Assembly: GCF_025994315.1 (NCBI RefSeq)
Contig: NZ_BAQE01000002.1
Direction: 5' to 3' (one strand)
Source of the DNA: Swaminathania salitolerans
GTDB taxonomy: Bacteria > Pseudomonadota > Alphaproteobacteria > Acetobacterales > Acetobacteraceae
Length of the DNA: 64,000 nt
Made by a program: the position numbers and the translations under genes. The notes beneath the pieces were generated by a model. The model saw only the letters and a program-made list of their open reading frames with translations, did no database searches and was not told the origin of the DNA. Below, piece by piece: positions 17,324 to 28,395 of this stretch; position 1 is the stretch's first letter, and each line of letters starts with the position of its first letter.

Positions 17324-17776
17324 ATGTCCCTGAGAGAGACGATCTCGAACGACCTGAAGACCGCCATGAAGGCCAAGGAGATGGATCGCGTGGCCCGGAT
17401 CCGCGGCATCACCGCGCGTATCAAGGATCTCGATGTTGCGGCGCGCGCCAATGGCAAGGAAATCGGCGATGAGGATATCCTCCCGATGCTGCGCAGCATG
17501 ATCAAGTCGCGCACCGAGTCCGCGACCATGTATCGCGAAGGCGGTCGCCCCGAACTGGCCGAAAAGGAAGAGGCCGAGATCGAGACGATCCGGGCCTATC
17601 TCCCGCCAGAGATGGACGAGGCCACGCTCAATGCCGAGATCGACGCCGCCATTGCCGAGACCGGCGCGACCGGCATGAAGGAGATGGGCAAGGTCATGGG
17701 CGTGCTCAAGTCGAAATTCGGCTCTGCCCTCGATATGGGGCGGGTCAATCCCGTCGTCAAAGCCCGGCTCTCCTGA
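17324..17776 (+). CDS. GatB/YqeY domain protein
   Basis: A 150-residue YqeY-type protein, homologous to the C-terminal helical domain of the GatB subunit of tRNA amidotransferase. MSLRETISNDLKTAMKAKE at the start and IRAYLPPEMDEATL in the middle are family-typical. Its exact role is unclear; it is suspected to bind tRNA. It sits 15 bases before dnaG, the common alphaproteobacterial arrangement in which yqeY takes the place rpsU has in the E. coli rpsU-dnaG-rpoD operon. GGAAAGG lies upstream of ATG 17324. It is divergent from carA and shares the dyad-containing promoter region. Confidence 0.92.
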   Translation: MSLRETISNDLKTAMKAKEMDRVARIRGITARIKDLDVAARANGKEIGDEDILPMLRSMIKSRTESATMYREGGRPELAEKEEAEIETIRAYLPPEMDEATLNAEIDAAIAETGATGMKEMGKVMGVLKSKFGSALDMGRVNPVVKARLS

Positions 17777-17791
17777 GTTCCGTCGGGCAGC

Positions 17792-19621
17792 ATGGCGTTC
17801 GATCCCGCTTTTCTGGACGAGCTGCGCGCGCGCCTTCCGATCGCATCGGTCGTCGGGCGGCGCACGAAGCTCGCGCGTTCCGGCCGTAACTGGAAGGCAT
17901 GCTGCCCGTTTCACGGGGAAAAGACGCCGTCTTTCTATGTGTATGACGACCATTTCCACTGCTTTGGCTGCGGGGTGCATGGCGATGTCATATCCTTCGT
18001 CATGCAGAGCGAGGGGCGCAGTTTCCCCGAAGCGGTCGAGCAGCTCGCCGGTGAAGCGGGTCTCGAGATGCCGCGGCAGGACCCCCGCAGCGAGGCCCGC
18101 AGCCGCGAGGCCCAGTCGATCGGTGACGTGCTCGAGGCCGCACAGAAGCATTATCATCAGGCGTTGTTCCGGCCGGAAGGACGACAGGCCCTCGATTACC
18201 TGCGCGGCCGAAGCCTGAACGACGAGACGATCGTGCGCTTCGGTCTCGGCTGGGCGGGGGAAGGGCGCGGCGCATTGCTTTCCGCGCTGCGATCGTCGGG
18301 GATCACGGCCGGGCAACTCGTCCAGGCCGGTCTGATGCGCGGCGACGAGAGCGGCGCGCCGCGAGGCGATCTGTTTTTCTCGCGCGTCATGTTCCCGATC
18401 CGCGACAGGCGGGGAAAGATCATCTCCTTCGGCGGGCGTACTCTGGGGGATGCCCAGCCCAAATATGTGAACGGTCCGGAAACCCCTCTCTTTTCCAAGA
18501 GACGCGCGCTCTACAACCTCGATGGCGCACGCGCGGCGCTGCGCGATCCGTCCTGCGACCTCATCGTCGTCGAGGGATATATGGACGTGATCGCCCTTGC
18601 GCAGGCCGGGTTCGAGGGGGCGGTGGCACCGCTCGGAACGGCCATGGGCACGGAACAGCTCGAGCTGCTCTGGCGCGAGGCCAGTCATCCCGTCCTGTGT
18701 CTCGATGGCGACGCTGCCGGTGCCCGTGCGGCGCTGCGCGTGGCCGAGCTTGCCCTGCCGCTGCTTCAGCCCGAGCGGAGCCTTCGCTTCTGTCGTCTGG
18801 ATCCCGGCGACGATCCCGACAGTCTGATCCGGCGCGACGGGCCTCAGGCCATGCGTCGTATCCTCGACTCCGCGACCCCGCTCGTCGAGGAGCTTTACGC
18901 GCAGATGAGTGTCGGGGTCGGCACGGACAGTCCCGAGCAGAGGGCGGCGCTCAGGAAACGTCTCGAGGCCGCGGCCGGTCTTATCGCGGACCGGGATCTC
19001 GCCTCGGAATATCGAAGAGCCCTCCTGGACCGGTATTTTGCGGCGTCGCGCCGCCAATCGCCACGTCGCGGGTTCTCCGGATCGCCCTCGCGGCCCGCTC
19101 GTCCGGCGGTGCGACGCAGCCGGAGCGAAGGCGGGGAGGAAAGCGGGGCGCTCGAGCGGTTGCGTCTTCTGACAGCGCTCGTTCTTTCCCATCCGGCGCT
19201 GCTCGGTGAGGTCGAGGACCATTACGGGCGCATGGCATTGCCTCAGCCTCTGGACGATCTGCGCGATGCGGTGCTCGACTGGTTCGCGACCCTGACGCCG
19301 GGATGCGATCCGGATGCCGCGACGCTGCTTGCGGCGCTCGACCGCGAGGGGATGGGGGATACGGCGCGCCTTCTCGTCGCCGGAAGGGCCGGGCTGCGCC
19401 AGTCGGGTGAGCAGGGCGGGCTTTTCGCCATGGAGCCGATCCAGCAATGGTGGCACTTCTACGGTCTGGTCAATCTTCCGGATTTCGTGCGCGAAGTCGA
19501 ACGCGACATGCATGCGGCGCTCGCCGATCCGGCGCTCGAGGGGCTGCCCGAGGCCCTTCTGGGGCGGCTTCGCGCGCTCGAGCGGCTCCGGCGAGGCGAG
19601 TCGCAGGATGACGAGACATAG
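17792..19621 (+). CDS. dnaG: DNA primase
   Basis: Makes RNA primers at the replication fork. The 609-residue protein has an N-terminal CHC2 zinc finger with Cys38, His41, Cys57 and Cys60 (CCPFHG...HCFGCG), the RNA polymerase core with a TOPRIM domain (VVEGYMDVIAL, then CLDGDAAGARA), and a C-terminal helicase-binding region after about residue 440. The Arg/Ser-rich linker near residues 415-450 is low complexity. The start ATG 17792 lies 15 bases after the yqeY stop, indicating one operon with rpoD downstream. The 264 bases before rpoD (19622-19885) suggest that rpoD also has its own promoter; a TTGACT at 19675-19680 is a possible -35, but no clear -10 is visible. Confidence 0.96.
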   Translation: MAFDPAFLDELRARLPIASVVGRRTKLARSGRNWKACCPFHGEKTPSFYVYDDHFHCFGCGVHGDVISFVMQSEGRSFPEAVEQLAGEAGLEMPRQDPRSEARSREAQSIGDVLEAAQKHYHQALFRPEGRQALDYLRGRSLNDETIVRFGLGWAGEGRGALLSALRSSGITAGQLVQAGLMRGDESGAPRGDLFFSRVMFPIRDRRGKIISFGGRTLGDAQPKYVNGPETPLFSKRRALYNLDGARAALRDPSCDLIVVEGYMDVIALAQAGFEGAVAPLGTAMGTEQLELLWREASHPVLCLDGDAAGARAALRVAELALPLLQPERSLRFCRLDPGDDPDSLIRRDGPQAMRRILDSATPLVEELYAQMSVGVGTDSPEQRAALRKRLEAAAGLIADRDLASEYRRALLDRYFAASRRQSPRRGFSGSPSRPARPAVRRSRSEGGEESGALERLRLLTALVLSHPALLGEVEDHYGRMALPQPLDDLRDAVLDWFATLTPGCDPDAATLLAALDREGMGDTARLLVAGRAGLRQSGEQGGLFAMEPIQQWWHFYGLVNLPDFVREVERDMHAALADPALEGLPEALLGRLRALERLRRGESQDDET

Positions 19622-19885
19622 GGGCGCAAGTCAGGGTTTCTGCGGGGGCGAGAGGAAAAGAAAAAGGCGTTAACCCTTGACTTCGTGGCGTGGATCGCCC
19701 ACCTGCACGCTGCCGAAATTGCTAGCGCTGACGCTGGTGGATCGCAATTGAGAGAGATGTCGGAGCCGGGTTCCGACGGTTGGGCCGGCGCTCCGCAAGG
19801 GTGGAGCGCTGCGTCGGCGCGTTTCTTTCAGGGCTGGTTTTTAGCGCGTTGCTCGATCAGAGCGGGCGGGAGCAGGGAGTAGGGT

Positions 19886-21835
<1,950 letters not shown>

Positions 21836-21845
21836 GGCCGACACG

Positions 21846-22421
21846 ATGGAAGCGTGGCTCAGCGTTCCGCCGGACCGTCCGACGACCGAAATCACGGTCG
21901 ACGTGACGTTTCTGGAACGTCGCGAGCCGCCGCTTTCCCCGTCGCATCCCTGGCCTGACGGATACGGGCTCCTGCGCTGGACGCCGGATGTCCCGTCCTA
22001 TCTCGAGCTCTACAGGCGTGTCGGGGCGCCGCATTGCTGGTGGATGCGGCTGATGATGCCGCATGACCGTCTGTCGAAAATCCTGAAATCTCCCGATACC
22101 CATATCTACAGGCTCTTCGGACCGCATGGCGTTGCCGGGTTTTTCGAGCTGGATCTGCATGAGCGTGCCGAACCCTATCTGAACTATTTCGGCCTCCTCC
22201 CCGAGGCGCAGGGCCAGGGGCTCGGACGGCGTCTTCTCGAGAGCGCCATCGAGACGGCGTGGCAGGCACAGACAACGGTCCTGCGGGTGAATACCTGCAC
22301 GGCCGATCATCCCCGTGCCCTGCCGGTCTACCGGGCTCTCGGGTTCGAGCCCGTCATGGTCCAGCGCGAGCGTTGGGCCATCCCGGACGATCTCGCGCTC
22401 GTACCGCCGCCCTGGCTGTAG
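21846..22421 (+). CDS. GNAT family N-acetyltransferase
   Basis: A 191-residue acyl-CoA-dependent N-acetyltransferase. The acetyl-CoA pyrophosphate loop QGQGLGRRLLESAI (about residues 122-135) is the GNAT motif A, followed by VNTCTADHPRALPVYRALGF (motif B region). No signal or membrane segment is seen. It begins 10 bases after the rpoD stop and is probably co-transcribed with it. The substrate is not predictable. A small hairpin follows the stop. Confidence 0.85.
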   Translation: MEAWLSVPPDRPTTEITVDVTFLERREPPLSPSHPWPDGYGLLRWTPDVPSYLELYRRVGAPHCWWMRLMMPHDRLSKILKSPDTHIYRLFGPHGVAGFFELDLHERAEPYLNYFGLLPEAQGQGLGRRLLESAIETAWQAQTTVLRVNTCTADHPRALPVYRALGFEPVMVQRERWAIPDDLALVPPPWL

Positions 22422-22440
22422 GGATGCCGCTCCGGCATCC
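22422..22440 (+). terminator. Hairpin directly after the acetyltransferase stop
   Basis: A perfect 8-bp stem (GGATGCCG, loop CTC, CGGCATCC) starts right after the stop codon. It lacks a T-run, so it would be an atypical or rho-assisted terminator. Confidence 0.45.
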
Positions 22441-22606
22441 TCCATACCGAATTTCCTTGCCTGTTTCCCGGGGCTGTGCTTCAAGCCGCCATTCCCTGCC
22501 CGGCGAAGGCATCGTCGTGGCTATACCCGAGCCTTGTGGAAGGGGCGCTGTTTTCCGGTCGGTCGCGATCGGACGGTTGGGTTGAAGCAATCCGAAGGGA
22601 GCACAT

Positions 22607-23071
22607 ATGCCATTGTACGAAAGCGTGCTGATCGCACGTAACGATATCTCGCAGGCGCAGGTCGAATCCCTCGTCGAGCAGATCGAAACCCTGCTGACCC
22701 AGGACGGCGGTTCCATCGAGAAGCGTGAATTCTGGGGTCTGCGTTCGCTCGCATACCGCATCAAGAAGAACCGCAAGGGCCATTACGTCCTTCTCGGCCT
22801 GAACGCCCGTCCGGAGCAGATCCGCGAGCTGGAGCGTCAGCTGAGCCTGAACGAAGACGTGCTGCGCGTTCTGACCCTGCGCGTCGAGGAAATCAGCCAG
22901 GAGCCGTCTCCGATCCTGTCCCGCAAGGGTGACGATCGTGGCGATCGCGGCAATTTCCGCGGCGGCAATGCAAAGCCGGCCGGTCGCTTCGACAGCGGTC
23001 GCGGCGGTCGTCGTGGCGACGATCGTGAGGAATACCGCGCCCGTGAGGGTGCCGAAGTGGATGCGGAGTAA
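22607..23071 (+). CDS. rpsF: 30S ribosomal protein S6
   Basis: S6 binds 16S rRNA together with S18 in the platform of the small subunit. The first 100 residues are a standard S6 fold (MPLYESVLIARNDISQAQ, LAYRIKKNRKGHYVLLGL). The last 50 residues form a Gly/Arg/Asp-rich tail (GDDRGDRGNFRGG, GRGGRRGDD), likely disordered; such tails are common in alphaproteobacterial S6. GAAGGGA precedes ATG 22607. It is the first gene of the rpsF-rpsR-rplI operon. Confidence 0.97.
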   Translation: MPLYESVLIARNDISQAQVESLVEQIETLLTQDGGSIEKREFWGLRSLAYRIKKNRKGHYVLLGLNARPEQIRELERQLSLNEDVLRVLTLRVEEISQEPSPILSRKGDDRGDRGNFRGGNAKPAGRFDSGRGGRRGDDREEYRAREGAEVDAE

Positions 23072-23076
23072 GAGCG

Positions 23077-23358
23077 ATGTCTGACGAGATCAACACCGAA
23101 ATCAACCCGGCCGCCCGTCGCATCGCCGTTGGCGCCCGTCGTCCGTTCTACCGTCGTCGCAAGTCCTGCCCGTTCTCCGGCCCCAACGCGCCGAAGATCG
23201 ACTACAAGGACGTGCGTCTGCTGAGCCGCTTCCTGTCCGAGCGCGGCAAGATCGTTCCGAGCCGCATCACCGCGGTTTCGGCCAAGAAGCAGCGTGAGCT
23301 GGCGCAGGCGATCAAGCGCGCCCGCTTCCTTGCCCTGCTCCCCTATGTGATGAACTGA
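23077..23358 (+). CDS. rpsR: 30S ribosomal protein S18
   Basis: The 93-residue S18, partner of S6, has the conserved RRKSCPFSG and IDYKDVRLLSRFLSERGKI segments. It lies 5 bases after rpsF and 10 bases before rplI, the usual gene order. It is Arg/Lys rich and of normal length plus a short N-terminal extension of about 15 residues. Confidence 0.97.
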   Translation: MSDEINTEINPAARRIAVGARRPFYRRRKSCPFSGPNAPKIDYKDVRLLSRFLSERGKIVPSRITAVSAKKQRELAQAIKRARFLALLPYVMN

Positions 23359-23368
23359 GGAGACAGGC

Positions 23369-23947
23369 ATGTCACAGACAGAAGTCATCCTGTTGCAGCG
23401 CGTCGAGCATCTGGGCCAGATGGGCGACATCGTCCGCGTGAAGCCGGGCTATGCGCGCAACTTCCTGCTGCCGCAGGGCAAGGCGCTCCGCGCCAACGCC
23501 CAGAACCGCCAGCGTTTCGAAACCGAGCGCGCGCAGCTTGAGGCGCAGAACCTCAAGCGTCGCGAAGAGGCCGAGCGCCTTGCCGAGCGTATGCACGGCC
23601 TGAGCGTCGTCATCATCCGTCAGGCCGGTGACAGCGGAAGCCTTTACGGTTCGGTCACCACCCGCGATATCGCGCTTGCCGTGACCGAAGCCGGTCTGAC
23701 CGTGGGTCGCAACCAGGTCGTTCTCGCCGAGCCGATCAAGCTGCTCGGACTGGTCGAGGCACGCGTCGATCTCCATCCCGAGGTGTCCATTCCCGTGACG
23801 GTCAACGTCGCCCGCTCCGAAGAGGAGGCCGAGCGCCAGGCCCGCGGTGAAGCCATCACCGCCGAGGAAGACGAATACGTCCTCGAGACGGATGTCGAGC
23901 CCGTCGAGGGTGAGGAAGAGGTCGAGACCGAAAACACGGTCGCCTGA
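23369..23947 (+). CDS. rplI: 50S ribosomal protein L9
   Basis: L9 has two rRNA-binding domains joined by a long helix. The 192-residue product starts with the N-terminal signature (VILLQRVEHLGQMGDIVRVK, YARNFLLPQGKA), then a connecting helix and a C-terminal domain (GSLYGSVTTRDIALAV, KLLGLVEARVDLHPEVSIPV). The final 35 residues are an acidic tail, longer than in E. coli L9 (149 residues) but common in alphaproteobacteria. The operon ends with a strong terminator. Confidence 0.97.
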   Translation: MSQTEVILLQRVEHLGQMGDIVRVKPGYARNFLLPQGKALRANAQNRQRFETERAQLEAQNLKRREEAERLAERMHGLSVVIIRQAGDSGSLYGSVTTRDIALAVTEAGLTVGRNQVVLAEPIKLLGLVEARVDLHPEVSIPVTVNVARSEEEAERQARGEAITAEEDEYVLETDVEPVEGEEEVETENTVA

Positions 23948-23976
23948 TCGCTTCACGACATATCCGTCAAGTAAAG

Positions 23977-24009
23977 AAACCCGGCTGTTTTCGACAGCCG
24001 GGTTTTTTT
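23977..24009 (+). terminator. Rho-independent terminator after rplI
   Basis: A perfect 12-bp stem (23977-23988 with 23994-24005) with a 5-base loop TTTCG is followed by seven T. It ends the rpsF-rpsR-rplI operon. Confidence 0.95.
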
Positions 24010-24089
24010 GTGTTCATGCCTGCTGTTGACGATCCCTGCCCAAACACGTTTTGATATCAACTGTGTCGAACGATGATCGGGGGGAAATG

Positions 24090-25289
24090 ATGGCGCTTTT
24101 ACTGGACCGGGTCTTGAAGAAATTCATCGGCATCGGTGCGCTCGATGTCGTTCTTCCCGATGGCGAGGTGCGCCGCTACCGGGGGCGGCAGCCCGGCCCT
24201 GTCGCGGCAATCGAGGTCAAAACCGAGCGCGCGCTCAAGGCATTGCTTCTGAACTCCGGCCTCGCCTTCGGAGAGGGCTGGATGGATGGCGAAATCGTTG
24301 CCGTGGACTGTACGCTCGAGGACGTCCTGCATGTCCTGATGCTCAACATGCAGGAGAACCATCATTTCCTGAACCGGATCGAGGAGAAGACCCGGTTTCT
24401 CACGCGTCATCTGCGACAATGGAACAACCAGAGACGCTCACGCCGGAACGTCGCCCATCATTACGACCTCAACGGTGCGCTGTACGATCTCTTTCTCGAC
24501 GAGGACAGGCAGTATTCCTGCGCCTATTTCACGTCCGACGACATGTCTCTCGAAGACGCGCAGCGCGAGAAGAAGCGCCGTATCGCGGCCAAGCTCGTTC
24601 TCGATCGTCCGGATCTCGAAGTGCTCGATATCGGATGCGGCTGGGGTGGGATGGCCCTGACCCTGGCGAAGGAGTTCGGTGCACGGGTGACGGGCATCAC
24701 CCTGTCTCGGGAGCAGCTGCAGGTGGCGCGCGAGCGTGCCCGCGCCGAAGGCCTCGACGATCGTGTCCGTTTCGAATTGTGCGATTACCGGCGCGTCGAC
24801 AGGTCGTTCGACCGAATCGTCTCGGTCGGGATGTTCGAGCATGTCGGCATCGGTCAGTACGACACGTTTTTCGCGACCGTCTCGCGTCTCCTGCGTCCCG
24901 AAGGCGTCGCCCTGATCCATTCGATCGGACGCTCGGACGGTCCGGGGTCAACCAATCCCTGGATCAACAAATACATCTTCCCGGGCGGTTACTCGCCAGC
25001 GCTCAGCGAGGTCCTTCCCGCTGTCGAGCGATCGGGATTGTGGATGACGGATTGCGAGGTCCTGCGTCTGCATTACGCCCGGACCATTGCGATCTGGCGC
25101 ACCCGTTTCGCTGCGAATCGCGAGAAGATCAAGGCGCTTTACGATGAGCGCTTCTGCCGGATGTTCGAGTTCTACCTGACCGGGGCGGAGCTGTCGTTCC
25201 GCGTGCAGGGGCACATGAATTTCCAGCTCCAGCTCACACGCTCGATCGATGCCGTTCCCTTCACCAGGGACTATCTCTGTCATAACTGA
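24090..25289 (+). CDS. cfa: Cyclopropane-fatty-acyl-phospholipid synthase
   Basis: Transfers a methylene group from S-adenosylmethionine to double bonds of membrane phospholipid acyl chains, a change linked to acid and stress resistance. The 399-residue protein has the N-terminal lipid-binding region, HYDLNGALYDLFLDEDRQYSCAYF, the SAM-binding glycine motif LDIGCGWGGMAL (near 178-189), and the conserved EHVGIGQYDTFF. Three in-frame ATGs are possible: 24051, 24087 and 24090. 24090 is chosen because GGGGGG (24079-24084) lies five bases before it, too close for 24087. A six-copy hexanucleotide repeat begins 3 bases after the stop codon. Confidence 0.92.
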   Translation: MALLLDRVLKKFIGIGALDVVLPDGEVRRYRGRQPGPVAAIEVKTERALKALLLNSGLAFGEGWMDGEIVAVDCTLEDVLHVLMLNMQENHHFLNRIEEKTRFLTRHLRQWNNQRRSRRNVAHHYDLNGALYDLFLDEDRQYSCAYFTSDDMSLEDAQREKKRRIAAKLVLDRPDLEVLDIGCGWGGMALTLAKEFGARVTGITLSREQLQVARERARAEGLDDRVRFELCDYRRVDRSFDRIVSVGMFEHVGIGQYDTFFATVSRLLRPEGVALIHSIGRSDGPGSTNPWINKYIFPGGYSPALSEVLPAVERSGLWMTDCEVLRLHYARTIAIWRTRFAANREKIKALYDERFCRMFEFYLTGAELSFRVQGHMNFQLQLTRSIDAVPFTRDYLCHN

Positions 25290-25291
25290 GC

Positions 25292-25329
<38 letters not shown>

Positions 25330-25398
25330 TGATCCCCGGGCCCCGGGCATGAGACCCGGCCATCGGGGCGCGGGCAGATCTTCCGGAAGGAGGACATG

Positions 25399-25427
25399 AA
25401 AAAAGCCGCCTCGAAGGGCGGCTTTTT
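25399..25427. terminator. Bidirectional terminator between cfa and the cold-shock gene
   Basis: An 11-bp stem (25400-25410 with 25417-25427) around the loop TCGAAG has A's on one side and T's on the other, so it can act for cfa (+) and for the convergent cold-shock gene (-). Confidence 0.92.
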
Positions 25428-25474
25428 CGTCGCATGACGGTCTTTCGACCTTCATGCGTCCTGCCCGGGCAGGA

Positions 25475-25681
25475 TCAGATCGCCTTGAGGCCGACCGCCG
25501 ACGTCTTGCCGTTACGGCCGACTTCGGTCTCGTAGCTGATCGCCTGACCGTCGGCCAGGTTGGACATACGGGCCTGCTCGACTGCCGAGATGTGAACGAA
25601 CACGTCGTCACCGCCGGCATCCGGCTTGATGAACCCGTATCCCTTTGTAGAATTGAACCATTTTACGGTGCCTGTTGCCAT
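25475..25681 (-). CDS. Cold-shock domain protein (CspA family)
   Basis: A 68-residue single cold-shock domain, an RNA/ssDNA chaperone. It has the RNP1 motif KGYGFI and RNP2 motif VFVHIS, and starts MATGTVKWFNSTKGYG. The start ATG 25681 has GGAG upstream; ten extra in-frame codons upstream are rejected. About 230 bases of non-coding DNA precede it, with a perfect TATAAT near their far end, which would give a long untranslated leader as known for cold-inducible csp genes. Whether this copy is cold-induced cannot be told from sequence. Confidence 0.95.
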   Translation of the reverse strand: MATGTVKWFNSTKGYGFIKPDAGGDDVFVHISAVEQARMSNLADGQAISYETEVGRNGKTSAVGLKAI

Positions 25682-25913
25682 AACGAGGCTCCTTGAAACC
25701 TTGACGGTCACGCAGAAGAATTATGCGTGCAACCATGCCCTGGAGAGAAAGAAACACGGCGCCACATGCGCCAGACATCCCGTATCAGAGCACCCGTCTC
25801 TCCCTGTATGACCGCTCGCGGCGCGCGATGCAAGCAAAGCCCGCTTTTCCGGCGTCCTAATCGCAAGCGCTCAGGCGCTCCCGCACGGAACCCCCTGTTT
25901 TCCCGGCATTATA
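25682..25913 (-). promoter_or_regulatory. Promoter and long 5-prime leader of the cold-shock gene
   Basis: A consensus TATAAT on the - strand lies at 25913-25908, five bases past the rsmA stop. No good -35 is seen at the expected spacing (TCCGGA). Transcription from it would give a leader of about 220 bases before ATG 25681, with no coding region in it. Confidence 0.5.
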
Positions 25914-25918
25914 GCGGG

Positions 25919-26764
25919 TCAGCCCGTCTGTCCGGATTTGCCCGTTGCTGCGTCGGTCCAGACAAGAGTCGCAAGAGTCGCAAACTCGTCGATCGAAAGC
26001 GTCTCGGCGCGTCGCGTCGGCGCGATTCCCGCTTTTTCGAGCAGGGCCTCGCCGCCGATGGGTCTGAGCGACGCTCTCAGCATCTTTCGTCTCTGCCCGA
26101 AAGCGAGATGGGTGACATGCTCCATGGCCCGTAACAGGCCGGGTGCCGGCTGCGCCGCCTTCGGGACGAGATCCACGATAGCCGACTCGACCTTGGGAGG
26201 AGGAGAAAACGCTCCGGCAGGGACTTTCATCACAACCGCACAATCCGCGCAGAATTGTGCCAGAACACCGAGCCGCCCATAGGCGCCGGTATCCGGCCGG
26301 GCACAGATACGCTCGGCGACCTCGAGCTGGAACATCAGCGTCATCCGCTCCCAGGATGCAGCCTGACGAAGCCAGCCGATCAACAGGGGCGTGCCGACAT
26401 TATAGGGCAGATTGGCGACGATCTTGCGTGGGGAGGGGCAGAGCGTGGTGCAGTCGAGCGCAAGCGCGTCCGAACGGACGATTGCAAGCCGCCCGTCGGC
26501 ATGGGCGGCGAGCTCGTCGAGAAGCGGCCAGGCGCGCTGGTCGATCTCGACCGCATGCACGGCGCTGGCAGGAGTGTCGAGCAGGGCGCGGGTCAGACCG
26601 CCGGGACCGGGGCCGATCTCGACGACGTGACGTCCCTGCATGTCTCCTGCGAGTGCCGCGATCCGTGCGACGATGCCCGGATCGAGAAGAAAATGCTGGC
26701 CGAAGGATTTCCTGGCGTCGAGACCGTGGAGACGAATGGTCTCACGCAGACTGGGAAGGGTCAT
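25919..26764 (-). CDS. rsmA: 16S rRNA dimethyladenosine transferase
   Basis: RsmA (KsgA) dimethylates two adjacent adenines in helix 45 of 16S rRNA late in 30S assembly. The 281-residue protein has KSFGQHFLLDPGI at the N terminus, the SAM-binding motif VVEIGPGPGGLTRALL, and the catalytic NLPYN (motif IV, in IVANLPYNVGTP). Its ATG overlaps the surA stop by four bases (ATGA), so it is the last gene of the lptF-lptG-lptD-surA-rsmA operon. Confidence 0.96.
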   Translation of the reverse strand: MTLPSLRETIRLHGLDARKSFGQHFLLDPGIVARIAALAGDMQGRHVVEIGPGPGGLTRALLDTPASAVHAVEIDQRAWPLLDELAAHADGRLAIVRSDALALDCTTLCPSPRKIVANLPYNVGTPLLIGWLRQAASWERMTLMFQLEVAERICARPDTGAYGRLGVLAQFCADCAVVMKVPAGAFSPPPKVESAIVDLVPKAAQPAPGLLRAMEHVTHLAFGQRRKMLRASLRPIGGEALLEKAGIAPTRRAETLSIDEFATLATLVWTDAATGKSGQTG

Positions 26765-28395
26765 CCCTGATCGGCCGCAGCATCCGGGCGGTGTCCGGCG
26801 TGAGCGCCATGGGCGGCGGCCTTGCCGGTCTGTCCCTCTCTCTTCGCCTCGGCGTCGCGCTCGGCAGCCTTTTCGGCCTCCTTCTCCTTCTGGCGCATCT
26901 CGATCACGGACCGGCGTTCGAGATCGCGCTCCAGCTGGCGCGATGCCTGTTCCACGCGTTCGTTCATGAGACTGTCCGCGATCTCGCTCGGGCTCTGCTG
27001 GGCGATGTTCTTCTGGGTCTTCGCACAGACCGCAAGAAGAGCGATCCCGTCAGCCGAGACGAGGGGACGGCTTGCCTTGCCCACGGGCAGCGCCGAGAGA
27101 ACCTGACGCATCTGCGGGTTGAGGCGCTCGAGCACGAGCTGACCGCCCGGATCGGAAGGATGTTTCTCTCCGAGAGAGCGGTTGAGCGCCTCCATGGCCT
27201 CGCAGCCATGCGTGGACTGGGCCGCGGCGGTGGCTTTCTGCAGGGTGAGCTTCTGCTGGTCCGTCGGGTTCTGGGGGTTGAGCGGCGAAGAGAACGGGAA
27301 GAACGCCTGACGCAGGGTAATCATCGTGACGTTCTGATGGCCGATGGTCCGCTTGCCGTTGACGGTGACGATCACATAGCCGCCTGCGACCCGTACCGGA
27401 TTGGAGATGGCACCGACAGGCATCTGACGGACGATATCCACCACCGGAGGATCGAGGCTGTCTTCCTGTACCCAGCCCATCGTTCCGCCATCCAGCGCGG
27501 TCTGTGCCTGGGAGAACTGCGCCGCGACGATCGGGAACGGCGCACCGTTCCTGAGCTGCGTGATGATCGTCTTGGTGAAATCGAGCTCGTTTTCCGAATG
27601 CCGCGGGTCGGCGACCGGGATGAAGATCTCGCTTACATTGTATTGAGGGCGGCCCTCTTCTGCGCGCAAGGCTTCCTCGCGCTGGGCGATCTCGCGCGAG
27701 GTGATGCGCCCGCGCCCCGCGATTTCCTCGCGCAGAACCTGCATCCAGCCGATCTGCACACGGATCTGGTCGATCAGGGTGGTGAGCGAGACGCCATCCT
27801 GCGCCAGACGGTCGCGCAGGGCATTCTTGGGCATCCCGTTGCGCGATTCGATGTTGTTGATCGCATTGGCGATCTGCTGGGGCTCGACATTGATGTGCCG
27901 CTTGAGGATTTCCTGCGTCTTGATGCGTTCGTCGACGAGCTGACGAACGATCTGGGGACGCAGCCTGGCCATCAGGTCGGGGCTGATATGCAGGCCGGTC
28001 GAAAGGGCGAAGAGCTTGCCGCGATTATCGACATCGCGCTCCGTGAGCACCTGTCCGTTGATCGTGCCGAGAATGGCATCTTCCGGCGGCGTGGCCGGGC
28101 CGGTTGTCGTGCCCTGTCCGGGATGCGCCTTCTTGTGGCCATGCGATGCATGGGCCTGTCCGGCGGGAGCCGCATGGGCGGATGACGTCACGCCCGGGAG
28201 GGATGAGGCCAGAAAGGGAAGAGCCATCAGAGGCGCCGCCAGACGCGGAATGGCTGCGACGGTCCGACCCGCAAGCGACGAAAACGCCAGTGCCGTCATG
28301 CCTCTGAGCGCGGCACGCAGGGGCAGATGCGGGCCGGGGCGCCCGGCGGTGCGGATGGTGGGAGCAGGAGAGATCATTGCGCGTCCGTCAGCCAT
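26761..28395 (-). CDS. surA: Periplasmic peptidyl-prolyl isomerase / chaperone SurA
   Basis: SurA escorts outer membrane proteins across the periplasm. The 544-residue product has an export signal-like hydrophobic segment (near residues 45-75, ending AHAAPAG), an N-terminal chaperone region (ILGTINGQVLTERDVDNRG, LRPQIVRQLVDERIKTQEI), and a parvulin PPIase domain around residues 230-350 (NVSEIFIPVADP, GGTMGWVQ, VGAISNPVR, GGYVIVTVNGKR). A His/Gly-rich linker follows the signal, and the C terminus is Lys/Glu/Ala rich. ATG 28395 lies inside the lptD stop region (8-base overlap); ATG 28377 is an alternative. Co-transcribed with its client lptD, as in many proteobacteria. Confidence 0.9.
   Translation of the reverse strand: MADGRAMISPAPTIRTAGRPGPHLPLRAALRGMTALAFSSLAGRTVAAIPRLAAPLMALPFLASSLPGVTSSAHAAPAGQAHASHGHKKAHPGQGTTTGPATPPEDAILGTINGQVLTERDVDNRGKLFALSTGLHISPDLMARLRPQIVRQLVDERIKTQEILKRHINVEPQQIANAINNIESRNGMPKNALRDRLAQDGVSLTTLIDQIRVQIGWMQVLREEIAGRGRITSREIAQREEALRAEEGRPQYNVSEIFIPVADPRHSENELDFTKTIITQLRNGAPFPIVAAQFSQAQTALDGGTMGWVQEDSLDPPVVDIVRQMPVGAISNPVRVAGGYVIVTVNGKRTIGHQNVTMITLRQAFFPFSSPLNPQNPTDQQKLTLQKATAAAQSTHGCEAMEALNRSLGEKHPSDPGGQLVLERLNPQMRQVLSALPVGKASRPLVSADGIALLAVCAKTQKNIAQQSPSEIADSLMNERVEQASRQLERDLERRSVIEMRQKEKEAEKAAERDAEAKREGQTGKAAAHGAHAGHRPDAAADQG

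Noticed and set aside
16949..19513. 854-codon - strand open frame opposite yqeY and dnaG
   Set aside because: Antisense shadow; low-complexity composition.
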